64,000 bases of DNA from Dirofilaria immitis (taxonomy: Eukaryota > Nematoda > Chromadorea > Rhabditida > Onchocercidae). The translations under genes and the position numbers were made by a program. The notes under the pieces are model-generated. The model ran no database searches. It worked only from the letters and a program-made list of their open reading frames with translations, and was not told where the DNA came from. The stretch covers positions 1-64,000 of the forward strand of contig JAKNDB010000110.1 of the NCBI GenBank assembly GCA_024305405.1, read 5' to 3'. Below, one piece after another: positions 26,001 through 39,101 of this stretch (the stretch's first letter is position 1; each line of letters starts with the position of its first letter).

Positions 26001-28056
26001 ATTGTTGAAGAGTCTTTAGCAGCCCTCTTAACCAGACCCATCATCTTTTGTGGGACAATTCATCCTTTCAAAGAGGAACTGATTCCCTCAAGCCTCATTA
26101 AGCACGTAAGTACATCATATTCTGTATTTCTTTGCTTGTTTCACGTGAATGATAACTGCTTTTTAATTTTATGGTGCTATTCGAACTATAACTGGGAAAA
26201 TTCCATCACAACATGAGCCATAGTAACAAAGTGATCAAAACATAGCATGCCGGTAACAGTGTTTATTATTATCATTATTCTCAATACGATATTTCATTCG
26301 CCTCATATGTTAATTATTCAAAGCTCATATGTATCCGATCACTTACCAGATCTGACAGCTCTAAGAAAATTCCTAATGCGAACTACGAGTGATATCAAAA
26401 CCAACAGATACCTTTTATGCAAATTTTTAACATAAATGATTAATCAAAGCATTCTCAACATTTTTGAAGGGTAGAATTTAAAAAACACCAAAGAAAACCA
26501 GATTAATCCAGAAACTTAACCCCAAGAAAAAATAAGAAGTAGAGCATCAACAATAATAAGCTTAACTTGATTGTAAGTGTGGGTTTAACCCTTTGATGAT
26601 AATATGAAAAAATCTTCAAAAACTTAAATTCCAAGTAAATAAAATTCGCAAAATTCGCTGTTAGATTTTGTGTTAGAATCAAAATTTTTCTGGAACAAAA
26701 ATCTTAGTGACGTTCTCGAGCGCAGGAGGAAAAAATAATCATTATTATTTTCAAAACGATCCAAACTATTAATGCACACTTGATTTTCTTTGTAAATGCT
26801 TTTTTCTATTTTATTATTTCTTTCAAAGTTAGTTTAGAAATGTAGTCTAAGTTCATTTTAACGAATTGCTGAAATCAAACTAAAGATGATGATGAGCATC
26901 AAGAATGCTGATCACAGCGTTATATACGTTGAGTAATAAGAAAAAATCCCATTGAATTATCATTGTTTAGAAAGTCGATGTAACCCCTTTAGTATGTTTT
27001 CCTCTTGTCATTTTATTACGAGAAATGCAAATTCTTACTGAAGGAGAATGCAGAAATAATAAGTTCGTTTCATTTCTTCTCTGATACCATTTGACAAGAA
27101 CTTTTAGTCGAATAAATCATTGAAGTTCATCTTTTCACTCAAGTATCTTCATTTATAATCCTCTCATTGCAGTGAATTGCTCAAAAAGTGATAAAGCACA
27201 CTAGGAAATTTATAAGATTTAAGGTTAATTACTTTTTTTTATAAGATTTAAGGTTTTTGAAATTCAAGAATTTCGCTCAAGTGGATAAAATCTGAGAAGT
27301 GAGAAATGGACAGAAATTTTTATCGAAAAAAATCAAATCAAGATTTTAGCTATGATGATGCGGTATCGTCTCAAATCTAGAAAAATAATTGATTGACCCT
27401 AAAATAGTCTTTTAATAAATTGTAACAACCTTCTGTTAATCTTAATTATGAAAGCCTAATTATAAAATAAATTTGAATTTTTCTCTATATTATTCTACAT
27501 ATAGATTAAATATAAATACCCATACTTTATTACGAATTTTTGAAAACTTATTTCTTTGAAAAAATATTGAATAATAGAGTAGTCTTCATTAGCAAATTTA
27601 ATTAAGAGAAGGTAGTCACTTAAATTAATTGCCAAAACTTTAATGAGCATACTAAATTGTCAAAATGTCAGTGGCATTTATTTCGAGCAAAAGTTCGCAT
27701 AAATTTATAAACAAGTTGGGTTAACAGCTTTAATTACAATCTACGCGTTGCGATTAATAATAACCATGTGTTTCCATTAGTCGCTTCTAATATCATTTAT
27801 GCTTGAAAGTTATTTGAAGTTGTGAGTTATATTCGTTTTAGATTCAATTTCGCATTTCTGATTCACTTGCACATATTATAAAGGGTTTAATTATAACCAA
27901 CATCTTTGAATTATGTTGTTAGGATAGAATTATGGCTGCTTATGTTTTCGACTAATCAAATCTATTTTGCTTCTGCATACAACAAATGAATTTAGTAATT
28001 CTAGAATCTAAATTTCTTAATTGTGGAAAATATGATTTGAGCAATCTCAATTTCAG
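23082..28056. other. intergenic, no supported gene
   Basis: AT-rich sequence between the SERAC1-like gene and the Ly-6 gene. It holds a CT microsatellite (25088-25139) and a few short open frames. One block at about 25977-26105 (LAALLTRPIIFCGTIHPF) ends at a good GTAAGT donor, but no partner exons were found. The first exon of the Ly-6 gene should lie in the right-hand part, as its first recognised exon starts in phase 1; I could not place it. Confidence 0.5.
25088..25139. repeat. CT microsatellite
   Basis: About 50 bases of imperfect (CT)n interrupted by CCCT and CATCC. It is a simple repeat in intergenic sequence. Confidence 0.95.
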
Positions 28057-31000
28057 GGCCAATAATTTGGTTCATTATACAAGCAACAACGTCGATAACA
28101 ATTGTTGCCACAGCGCTCGGTTATTTTGATTTCAGGTATTTCGGTTCTGTTCAGTTTATTTCAAGATTGAAAAATGGATTCATCAGTTAACTTTCTGACA
28201 TACAATTTTAGCAAAATATAAACTGAAAGATTGAAATAGTTGTTGCATGATATAAATACTCATGGATTTGAGAACTCAAAAAAGTGGCTTGAATTGGATA
28301 CAAATTCTATCATATTACCGTAAATTGGTTTGGTATTATGTGTTTTCAATCATTTAAAAGTTTTATATATCGAAAATTTTCAGTTCGTCTGGAAAATACT
28401 GCTACAGTTGTATGTCGGATGCATTCCGAAAGCACTGGTCATTTCTTAGCCAGGTAGTTTTTTTGCTTATGATCCCATTTCGATGAATTAATGAAACTTA
28501 TTTTTTTCTTTTTCTAGAAAAGAAATGAGCGATTTTGGATTTACAAAATTTACATTTTCCAATGATTAATTTTTACTGTGACTTTGTATAACGTCACTAA
28601 AATTTGTACAAATCTATCTTAATTTTTAGTTTTCTTAAAGCTTTCTTAAAATGAAGGGTAACATTTATTGTTATTGAGACAACGAATGTTTATCGTTGAG
28701 ACTTTTCAATATCAAATTATATAATTTATAATACTATTAAATAGATCGACTGTGTCTATGCATTTTTGAGTTTCGACGCAATTTGAAGAACAAAGCTGTC
28801 TGATATCATAGCTTAAATTGTAGTTTCTGTAGGCTTATTGAAATGAGTTGAATTAGCGTGAGAATCTGAAATCTGGGAACGGTGTCACTAACAACTTACA
28901 ACCTTTGCAATAAATTAGATACAAAATCGCATCAGCTTGGAAATTCACATTTTTAATTTCTCAATCCTTCATAATTAATTTTCACAATATGCAAAACAGA
29001 TTCGCATAGAATCGAAAAGATACAACGTTGCAATAAATTGGTTTGTCAAGTTGAAGCATATTTTCGAATTAAAAATTTGTTAAGAATAATGCTAGGAAAA
29101 AAATCTTCAAAATATTCTGCAATTATCAATAAATTGGAATTAAAGGTAGTGTTTAAGAAAGTGTGGGACTGTACTTTTTGGTTGAGCAAAATTGTATACA
29201 GGAGCAACTGGATTCAAAATTGCATACATATGATTTCATAGAGATGAAGAAAAGTGCAGGAGATGATTCGATGTTAGATTATGTCTTGGTCAGATTCGTT
29301 CTTCATGCTAAAATATTTCGCGAAGACGCTTTCAGCGAGTAAGGGAAGGGTATATGTATTATGATCAATTCATAAAGTGAGCAAATGTAGACCTCGAAAG
29401 GGAATATAGATAGAGAGATCCGGTTTGTTCTACAGAGATGAGGTACCTTTGGACATCCATCTAAAATATAAAATGTTGGCGTTCCGAGGACTAGGGCACT
29501 AAATCAGTTTAAGCCTAATACTAACTCTGCTAAACCCCATTGTCCATCCTGTTCATATAAAAATCGCTATTAAATTAAGGAAGTTGTTGATTTGGGAAAA
29601 TTCGATTTTCGTTTTTTCTTTTTTTTGGAAATTTCAAAGTCTATCTTCGCAATTTGCAAAAATTGGTAAAAATAGCATTTTTCATTCGACGTAACACAAA
29701 GAAGACTATGACACATGACAACAGAAATTTTTATCACAGCGGCGCTTAGGAAATCAAACTTGTTATGAAAAAAAACTCAAGTGAAATGGCATGAAGCTGT
29801 AACTAAAATGACGAATATGATTTAGAGGATGAAATGGTTGAAGAAAAATATCCTACCAAAGTTAAGCATAATTTTGTGTACTATTATTGATAATGAGTAA
29901 AATGCATGGAAAAGCTATGCTTACACTCATGGAAATATGATCAAGTTAGTCATTACATAATTTTTTTCATAACAATAAAATTTTATTATGGTGTAAAGTA
30001 AAAACTTTTCCAATAAGTTTTGCATAACGTATATATTTACGAATCTTTCTGGATTTGCTTCTTACTCTTATCGAGAAAAAATTTTGTTTATATTATTGTT
30101 ATCATATTATTTGATGTTCGCTTACATTAAGCTCGCCTTTATCGGCTTACTATTATTATAACATTTTCAGTACTTTAGTTGCAACACCGAATCACTGTTT
30201 AATTAATTTTAGCCATTATGGATATTTGACTTTAATTAGTTCCACTTTCGTTAATAATGATTATTCGTTTGACTATTCTGTTGCTATTTAAAAAAGAAAG
30301 GAATGAATTTTCATATGAATGAAATGCACACGATACGTCTTTTTATTAAACTAAATTTGACATTGCTAGTTAGCATGTCAAATGTGCATCTGTCATTATA
30401 ATTAAGACTGTAGCCAACAACAGCATTACATCATCAGTTCCTGATTATCGGTACATACATACATACATACATCATTCATCTGTCATTTTTAAATCTATTT
30501 TAACAATATTTCGCTCATTTGGATATCTCCGTAATCATAGTTGACCTTTTATTCAGCTGTGGACGGACTACTGAAAGCGAACATCTATATTTTCTTCTAC
30601 AAAATACTTAGGATTAAATGAATATTTTCCAGAATCTCTTCTTGCCTTATCTCCTCTTCACTTCTGTCACAGAACGCAAAATAATTTTCACGAGCAGATG
30701 ACTGAAAAATAATCATTATTTTAAAATGTCTTTGAATTTTTTAAAAGATTGAATTTCATGTAAAGTGAGCGAACAGATAAAAGCAAAGTAAGAAAGGTCG
30801 AAAAATCAAGTAGCCTTATGAAATGAATGAGAAAATTTCCAGATATATGGATTGTAAGGGAGCCTTATGAAATGAATGAGAAAATTTCCAGATATATGGA
30901 TTGTAAGGGACCAAGTAGCCTTATGAAATGAATGAGAAAATTTCCAGATATATGGATTGTAAGGGACATTTTCATTAGAGAGTCTTGTTTCTGATCTCTT

Positions 31001-33090
31001 ACTGATTGTGGAATACAGGAAGACAATGAATTAAAGAGCAATAGAGAAGACTGATCGCCAATCATATCTGATATTGTGAAGAAGGTCTTGAACTCTTAAT
31101 TAGCAGTAATAAGTCGAAAGAAATAAATGCTGAAACTTCGAAATGAAGTTACAGCTCAGCGGAACTAGATCGATGAGAAGTTGCTAAATTTGATCTTTAT
31201 TCATTAAAGCATTTGTTCTCTCTCTCAAAGAGTTAGTTCTCTTAATAATAAGGATTGCGGAAAGCATGCAAAGGATAAGAGGAAGATGGGAAAAGTGGGA
31301 CGTCGAAATGATTTTGGACTTGAGATTCGTACTCAATGTTTGTCTTTGCTTCCAGTACATTCAGATACATAGGAAACTATACAAAGTAATTTAGCTGCTA
31401 CTGCTCTATGTAATGAATGCAGCTAAACTTTTTAAAAAAAAAAATTCATCAATATTTTGTGACAATGACGCTTACTAACGAAAATTCTAGTTGATCAGAT
31501 TTTTGCTTACGTTGTCTAGCTGAACGAATATGATGTACAAAATTGGAAGTTATTATAATTATTGATTACGTCATCAATTTATGATTGATTATGGTTGTTG
31601 ATTAACGACAAAATAATTTATAATCTTGCATCGAATAATTTTTAATTCCATGTCTTCGAAATTTTTGTGCCATCGTTATTTTCAAAGTTTTAAATGGCGA
31701 ATAAAAATGAAAAGCTTATTGAGATATATTTGCAAGATGACAGTGCTTTTCAACAAAAATTTGTGAACTTCTTAGTCATGAGATACAGTGAGTGCTGCTA
31801 GATTACATCGAATCTTTCAACGTATAAGACTGAAAATCGTAACCTCGTGAATTTATTTCAAATTTCACAAATCTCATTAGCTTATAAAATCTGGTGCTCT
31901 AACACTCTTCTTGCTAGAGATCAATTAAAATTAATGGTTTAATTATAGCAATATTAAAATATCCCAAAAATTCTCTAACGTATTATTATATATCGACCTG
32001 TGATCAATTGAAGATCAGCCGCAGTACAGTAGCTGAAAAAGAAACTATTTTTGTGAAAATACAATGAGTTTAATGAATTTTAATGTTAAGATTTACTTCA
32101 TGCCGATGAATTTTACTGATTACTGCTACGACATGCCAGCCAAAGTACATATAGGTGTTACTTCATGCAGTCATTCTCTATGTGTTACCGTCATCGAACC
32201 CGTATTTTAGCAGGTTTGATCTTTATTTAACCCGAATTTTGAATATTCCTTTGAAATTCATCCAAAAGAGCATGGTTATCAGTAGCAGTTATGTTTTTCA
32301 TATTTTCGAAATTTTAGGACATCACATTGGAAACAATGTTATCCGTGGATGCTTTTCTTCTGTTTTTAAATATGGTCCTACACCATCCACTGATGGTTTT
32401 TCTGCTTCAGGTAATTTTTGTAATTTTTTTACCTATTCATATAAGTTTAAGTCTTCTTCTGCATTCATTCAAATCATAAAAATAAGATATTTAATTAATT
32501 TGTGAAATGAGCGATTTGCTTAAGAATTATTTGCTGATTTATGCAAAAGAGCTTTATGATTTTAATTTATTTTTTGAGATCAAGCCATAATTTATTCTCT
32601 TTATATGTAAAGCAATAATGATGTTTGCTTAAGAAGTTAAAATTTTCAATTTTAAGGAATTCTCAAATTATATCTATTTGGTCACTTGTATTCTGAAGTG
32701 TTCGAAACTCATTTTATTCTAAATCGATGTAATATACTTGAAGAAGACCCTGCTTATAATGATGAGCATCCTATCCTTCTATCGCTTTCTAATAGGACGA
32801 ATTCATTTTTGATGAGGGAAATTTTATAGCATTTACGTGCAAAAGAAGTGAACCAATACACACCTTATTAAATTTTGGATAGAGGAAAAGTTTTTTTTTC
32901 CTTTTTTCACCTTTTCTCATTCTATTGCATGATTGTTTTTGCAGATACATCGTGTAGCAGGATAGCCGCATATAAACTGTTGCCGCCACATTTAGCGAGG
33001 CATGCATCGAATCGTACCGTTGAATTATGTTGGTGTTTTGGGCAATTATGTAACGATTATCCATCAGCTGAGTCAGGGGAGGAATCATGA
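28057..33090 (+). CDS. ODR-2/HOT-type Ly-6 domain protein (5' partial)
   Basis: Small cell-surface or secreted cysteine-rich protein of the nematode ODR-2/HOT group of the Ly-6/uPAR superfamily; ODR-2 in C. elegans is needed for olfaction. Exons: 28057-28135 (hydrophobic [20 protein letters not shown], signal-peptide-like), 28384-28453 ([20 protein letters not shown]), 32091-32213 (MNFTDYCYD, then [10 protein letters not shown]), 32318-32410 ([14 protein letters not shown]), 32945-33090 ([10 protein letters not shown] to [13 protein letters not shown]). Phases match, except that exon 32091-32213 needs one more T in the run at 32205-32208. The spaced cysteines and terminal LCN fit a three-finger Ly-6 fold. 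No GPI-type hydrophobic tail follows; the stop comes 10 codons after LCN. The initiating exon lies upstream of 28057 and was not found. The 3.6 kb intron is unusually long for this window. Confidence 0.78.
30812..30966. repeat. three tandem copies of a ~49-55 base unit
   Basis: Three near-identical copies beginning AGCCTTATGAAATGAATGAG start at about 30812, 30861 and 30916. The spacer before copy 3 (CCAAGT) is absent before copy 2. They lie in the long intron of the Ly-6 gene. Confidence 0.9.
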
Positions 33091-35292
33091 AGCAACCACC
33101 ATTGCTCTCATTCATTTTTGTCTTAACATTTGTTAATATGACAATCTCTTTACTGATTGATGAAAAAATCTGAAAATTTTTCAAGCTCAAATGACATTTT
33201 TTTTTTTTTCAGAAAATTGGAGTAAATCGTTTTTGCCAAGCTAATTAGTGAACAGACCAAGTAATTTAATATATTCCTTAATCATTTTCAAGTCTTTGCT
33301 TGAAATTTTGAAGTATTTTACCTCTTATCTATTTCTTTATGTGTCTTCAAAAACAGAAAATCCATATTATTTAGATAATGTCATACTTTGTGTTCATTCC
33401 TCCTATACTTCATTTTCATCATTGTATAGACATTGGCCAAGTCATGAATTGTGTGTCTTTCTTTTGGCTTACGTGCAAGTTCTGTCTCTTAGTTAAAGAA
33501 AAATTTTAAATCCTTGAGTTCACATAAGTTAATGGTATAACTGACTAAGAAGAAATGAGTTCGTCAAACTTTTTGAACATAACGATCTACTGCATGAAAT
33601 GGAAAAATATATCTCGAATATCTTTTATTAGGCCGACTTTCTAGAAAAAATCAGAATTGATCAGATTGTAAGGAGAAAAATATGAAATCCGAAAACAAGA
33701 ATTAATCATAAAACACAATGTTTCACTTAAAACTATTCGATTCTGCCATATGTATGGCGCGTTAATTTATATGAAATCAATGATAAGAGAGTTGGTGTGG
33801 ATACCAATTTATTCCTAATATTCATATTTCATTATTTTAAGTTGCTTCAAAAAAATTTCGAGGAAAGACATAAAAATAGTGGAGGAATTCAAAGAATTGA
33901 AAACTCCATTTCTTCGACTAATTTAAAGTTTATAGTTCAGATCGCTGTTTTAGAAAAAGAGGCCAGAAATAGCTAGTTCACCAATAATATTATTTCAACG
34001 AATAAATCAATTGGACTGTCTGAAATACTGCCTTATAACTGTATTTTTTCGAGCATAAAAATTCTATTCCGAAATTTTTCCAACAAGAAATTGTTTAGCA
34101 CTGGAAGATCATTCAACAATCGTTATGAGAAAGAGGATATTAAAAATTGAATGCCTTTTAAGAGTCTTGGAAACTTATTTTCCAGTTTTAGTGGTTCATA
34201 TCATTCTCGCAGTTCTTCTTTACTATCGATAAGAAACGTTTTTTAGATATTATACTGTAGATATGTAGTTCTTTTAGCCATAACTTATATCAATCTTTAT
34301 TTTAAGTTTCTCATCTTATCTCCCGAGAAACGAACGAAACAAAATAAATTTTCCAATTTTAGTGCCACCAACGAAAAATTCTGAAGTCGTCATTCATCTT
34401 CAATTTGGAAAAATTTAGAAAAACTTAGCATTAAAATAAAATAAAATTTGACAAGCTCATTATTCGCCAAAAAGAAATGTCCAACTTTGGAGAAGCAGTA
34501 GATACATCGTCTACGTACTGTCCATATTTTCCAGACAGCTCCAGAATTATTGCTCTTTTGCGATTATCATAGTTTCCAAACTTTCATGAAATATACTATT
34601 TTCAAGATTTAGTGTTTGGGAAATGCAACAATATGCAAAAAAATTTTTTTATCGCACATATATATTGTTCGTTTTTAACTAGCAATAAATACGATAAATT
34701 TCTCAGAGAATATAATTTCCTCATACGAAAAGCAGCTAAATACGGAAACCAGCGAGTTAAAATCCAGCAAAAAGAAACTGTCTAAGAGCCATAGCTGTCA
34801 CATCTTGTTGAAAGTCCGAACTTGATTTTTAAGCGTTGATATTTTTCATAACGCACATCGTTTGGATGATATGGTCCTATATGAAATTCCCCATTCCATT
34901 TAAATAATGTTCGTGTGTACCTGAAATTGCCTACTGACTTGTATTTTCTGTTTGATCTTTCAGAAACACCAAAAATCCTAGATTAATTATATTTTGACTC
35001 TCGACCCAGTTCAAGCTTGAACAAGACCCTTTGTATCGAACTATCTATATCTTCTTATTTGAATAGCATTCTAGCTCGTTCATAACACAACATTACATCT
35101 GTTTCTTTGTTCCTTTCAAATTTTCGCCTCAAAATACTGTCTGGAATTAACTTTAAAGAAATAGAATAACACTACTTTGGTTCCTTAAAATGACAAAAAC
35201 ATCAGACTGAATTAAAAATGACACTTGAAAGAAAATGCGAATGCTTTTAGATTTAAGTTATACATTCTAAATTAATTTCAAATTCAGTACGC
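33091..35292. other. intergenic, no supported gene
   Basis: AT-rich sequence between two genes on opposite strands. Plus-strand open frames near 33248-33496 are hydrophobic and AT-driven, without splice support. A further 3' exon of the minus-strand peptide gene could lie here, because its last recognised exon ends at a possible donor. Confidence 0.45.
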
Positions 35293-36801
35293 TTACCAGT
35301 TAGGCCATTCATGCGGTGCATATCGTCCAACTGTACCAGTTATAATCTTTGTTCTTGGGTGCGGTCTTGCGTATTGTTTCAGTGATTCATCATAAATATA
35401 TGTTTGTCGTTTTGAACGGAACACTGTACTAGATACTGCGTGGATAAAACAAATGCTACCTGGAATGTAGTATAAAATGTGTAAGGACAATACCCTCCTT
35501 AATACTAATAGCTGCATAAAACGAGTTCCAACCTAATTGAAATTGCAAACCGGTAATATTTCAACCGGTGGAAGATCAGCAGGATCAGTTTTCTGTTCCT
35601 AAGTAGAAAAATAAACCAGGATTGCAACAATCCCATAATGATGTGGGAACGCATATTTCAAGTGTCCATGTGTGTATGTATGTATAAGCATATATATATA
35701 TGTGAGTGTGTAGGTGAATGTAGGCAGTGTGTATTTGAGTGTGTGTGTGGAACAATTCCGATGGGGTGATGAAACAATGTTGGATTGGTCATGCTGTTGG
35801 GAGCGTATCAAATAAGGAGTCAGATGCCATTGTTTTCTTTATTTGGGGCGGTAGTTTGTTGTGTAAATCAGTCGTTCGGCGGTGAAAGGAGCTCAGATGC
35901 CTTTACTATCATATTTGATTACATAGATAAAAAAACTACATTCTATTTTGGGAATTTCTGGCGCTCTACTATTTCTAAAACATAAAAATTGGAAAAATTA
36001 TCTTCATTTATTAATGACTCAAGGATTTATAATTTAAGAACAATAATAATTTAAGAACATCTTGGAAATCAACCGAAAATACCTAAATGTCATGAAATTA
36101 AAAGCGTTTAATTTTCAGGAAAAATTTTTCAAAAAGTAAAATTCCTTGAAAAAATGTTACTCAGAAAGCTTCGAAGCAAATTTTGGCCAATAGCACATAC
36201 AGAAATTTTTGGATTGAATATCGATAAAGATTCGAGTACAATATAACCATGAAACAAGCATTCATCGATAAAATGAATTGAAGCAATTGAAAAAGCATGC
36301 AAGAATTCAAATAGAGAGAAGAAATTCAAAGGATATTAGATATATCTCGATAAACGTATCTTAATGTGTCGAAAAGTATGCCGCAAAGTAGTAGAATTTA
36401 TTTGGTAGAACTCCAAGAATTTTATTGAAACAACAAGTGAAATATATGATAAAATAGTCCAACAATGAAAGAGAAATAATACTGAATCTATTGATGAAGG
36501 GAATTTTTTCTAATTTCTCTAGAATTAAGTGCGGACAAATGCGAGAATAAACATATTAGCTCATTTTGTAAACAGTAAAAGAGATTTCAGAGACTATTTT
36601 GGATGGCTATCTTCGTCAAATCCGCTTATCTTTGAAATGTATTGAAAATGTCAGTTCATTAAGAAGATGATGATATTTCCCAGGAATATTTTCTTGACAA
36701 AATAAGTGCTCTGACACGATTTTACCCTTTTATAAAAAAAAAAATGAAGACTCACCTAAAATAAGAAGCAGTATAATGATGTGCAATCGGTTCAAAGACA
36801 T
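35293..36801 (-). CDS. short secreted peptide candidate, unknown family
   Basis: I do not recognise the family. Exon 1 (36801-36756) reads MSLNRLHIIILLLIL, a typical signal-peptide core, and ends at GTGAGT in phase 1. Exon 2 starts at 35435 after an acceptor (ACGCAG) in matching phase. It encodes VSSTVFRSKRQTYIYDESLK followed by QYARPHPRTKIITGTVGRYA and PHEWPNW, then TAA at 35295-35293. The product is about 61 residues, basic and aromatic-rich. A Lys-Arg pair precedes Gln, which could be a processing site giving a pyroglutamyl peptide; this is inference. The stop overlaps a GTAAGC donor-like site (35296-35291), so the frame may splice onward instead of ending. Confidence 0.5.
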
Positions 36802-39101
36802 ATCTATTGGCAATCTGTTGGTATCCGCAGGTTTTGGGTGGGTTTTCTTCCTTCTTTCACATTTCGCTTCTTTTCCGGTTGTAGTTTCTGTGTCAAAGTC
36901 AATTTGCTACTCTTTCAACGCCCTTTTCTATTTTCTTTAAGATTATGTGAATGGCCGATATCACTGCTTTTGCCGTGCATGATCATAACGAACAAATAAG
37001 ACAAAGTGGGCGAATAGTAAACAAGTAAAATTATGTTTCCTAAATTATGGAAAATAAAGGTTGTACACAGACTTTTGCCTAAGATTTTTGTATATTGGCA
37101 GTTGGGCTGACTGTCAGTGTCAGATATTTTTATATTATCAATTTTGAAGTAAAAGCAACAATTGAAACCATTTGGGATTATACCTAAAAAGAAGAAAAGA
37201 ATTTACATTTCCGACAAATTTTATGAATTATAAAACATATATGAAAGTGTAAAGTTAATTTGTATTAAAGGCGGTCTCTATCTATAGTACTGAGATATTT
37301 CAAGTTTCCAAGGAATTAAATTCTCAAAGATCTTAATTTACTGGAGGAAGCCCTAATTCCTCCTATTAGACCAAGCATATTTTTCTTCGCAACAAACAGC
37401 GGCGCGAATTCTAGTTATAAACTAAACAAAAGCAGATTGGGATCTCCTAAATCTCTGCTTCAGTATTTTCAGTTATGTGAAAGATCATTTCTCACTGGAA
37501 CAAAATAGAAGAAATTAACCGATATATTCAATTAATTAAAATCATCCGTTTCCTGGGATTTCTAACTGATGAGAAAAATTGCTTCCTTTTTTTCCTTTCG
37601 CTTTAATTGATCAAATTGGTTAGCCTTCAAAAATTAAGGAATGCCAGACAAAGACAGCTTTGTGTTTTGAGAAATTCTGAATTGATCGTTCTACTTATCA
37701 TTGTTATATCGTTGCATTATAACAGATCAAAGATCCTTATAGTTAAATGAGTCGAGTATACTGGCTATCGAATCGCGTCACTTTTTTTTTCAGTTTCTTT
37801 AATTAATCTGTCGGAGCTATTTTCCTTGTCGTCAAAGGTCCATTTGTTTCTATCCAGATATGACTACAACCTACGGTCTGCATTGCGTTCATTCATCATC
37901 TACTACTTTTTATAGTAGTAGTTTATTTGTTTTTGTCTTTTTTTTTTTATTTTTTAGTGATAATTATCGTTGTTATTTACTTTTAAAGATGCTTTCCAAA
38001 ACGAATTTTGCAAAACATAAATTTGACTTTATGAAATTTATCTTTAATCCAGGTGCGGATAATTTTTTAACATATTAAAAACAATCAATGAAAAATGGAT
38101 TTCAAGAGCCAAATAGGACCTTTAAAATCAAAAGATTTGCCAAGGACGAGAATTGAAATCCGTATCATATCAGATTAAAGACAGATGAAAATTTAAAGGA
38201 AATTTGAGTACAACAGTTGTTTTTACAGAATTGGGATGAATTTCATTTGAGAAAATATTTCAACGAAAATTCGAGAATCAAACACAAAAGATGACAAAAA
38301 TCGTTAAATAGCAGGATAATTTGATCATGAAAAATAACAGAATTCTCTTTTGAGGGTTCTGCTTTTGTCCTAATTTTGGCTTTCTTTGAATTGATTGTTA
38401 ACTTTCATCGCTAATGTGCACCACTCAGCCCAAAAGTGCAATGATTTATGCAAATGATACTATCCCCTCCATACAGATATTGCCATTCTGGAGCATTTCT
38501 TCATCTGACAAAGCTCTTTTAGAGAGCAGTTTGACGTACCAGTTGCAGTGAACGTCATCAACAAGCGAGAAGCGCTACAGTTACATCTATAGCTTTTCTC
38601 CTGATTCTATTTTGTATGTTTTAAGCGTAGACATTTATTCAACTTAAAATTTTTCCAGTAGTATAAAAATTGAGTTCACTTTTTCAGTCACTAGACGATT
38701 CGGGCGATCATATTGTATTGTGAATATTTTTCCCTTCGATCCAACTTTTTTCATTGACTAAATTATCAGAATTATCTGCTGTTTTAAATAGAAGTATTAG
38801 TCAGATCTTCACTAGTGTATTGCACTTTCAATTGCTATCAAAAGAGTAATTAATAAAATCAAAACAAATAAGAAGCTGTTTATAAATAAAAAAATAATTT
38901 TAAATAGAAAAGACCTGAGTTAAAATATATTTCATCTAATATAAGCTGCTGCTATTCAGAAAAGCTTAAGTTTCTCCGTTTTAGAAAATAATTGCACATG
39001 ATTCAAAATTATTCATATTCGTCAAGTACAAAATCAAGTTCTTTATGTCTGTTATTATCTAATTCCAGATTTATTATAATTTCAACAAATAGAAAGTTCA
39101 A
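36802..39101. other. intergenic, likely divergent promoter region
   Basis: About 2.3 kb between the start of the minus-strand peptide candidate and the start of the plus-strand GPCR gene, so it should hold both upstream regions. I see no specific promoter element and no convincing coding block. Confidence 0.4.

Noticed and set aside
25977..26216. Open frame with LAALLTRPIIFCGTIHPF ending near a GTAAGT donor
   Set aside because: No acceptor or partner exon in matching phase could be found, so a gene cannot be supported.
29038..29241. Open frame in the long Ly-6 intron
   Set aside because: Lys/Ile/Leu-rich translation without cysteines or splice phase matching the Ly-6 exons.
32789..33190. 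133-codon minus-strand open frame
   Set aside because: It lies antisense over the well-supported last Ly-6 exon and is a shadow of it.
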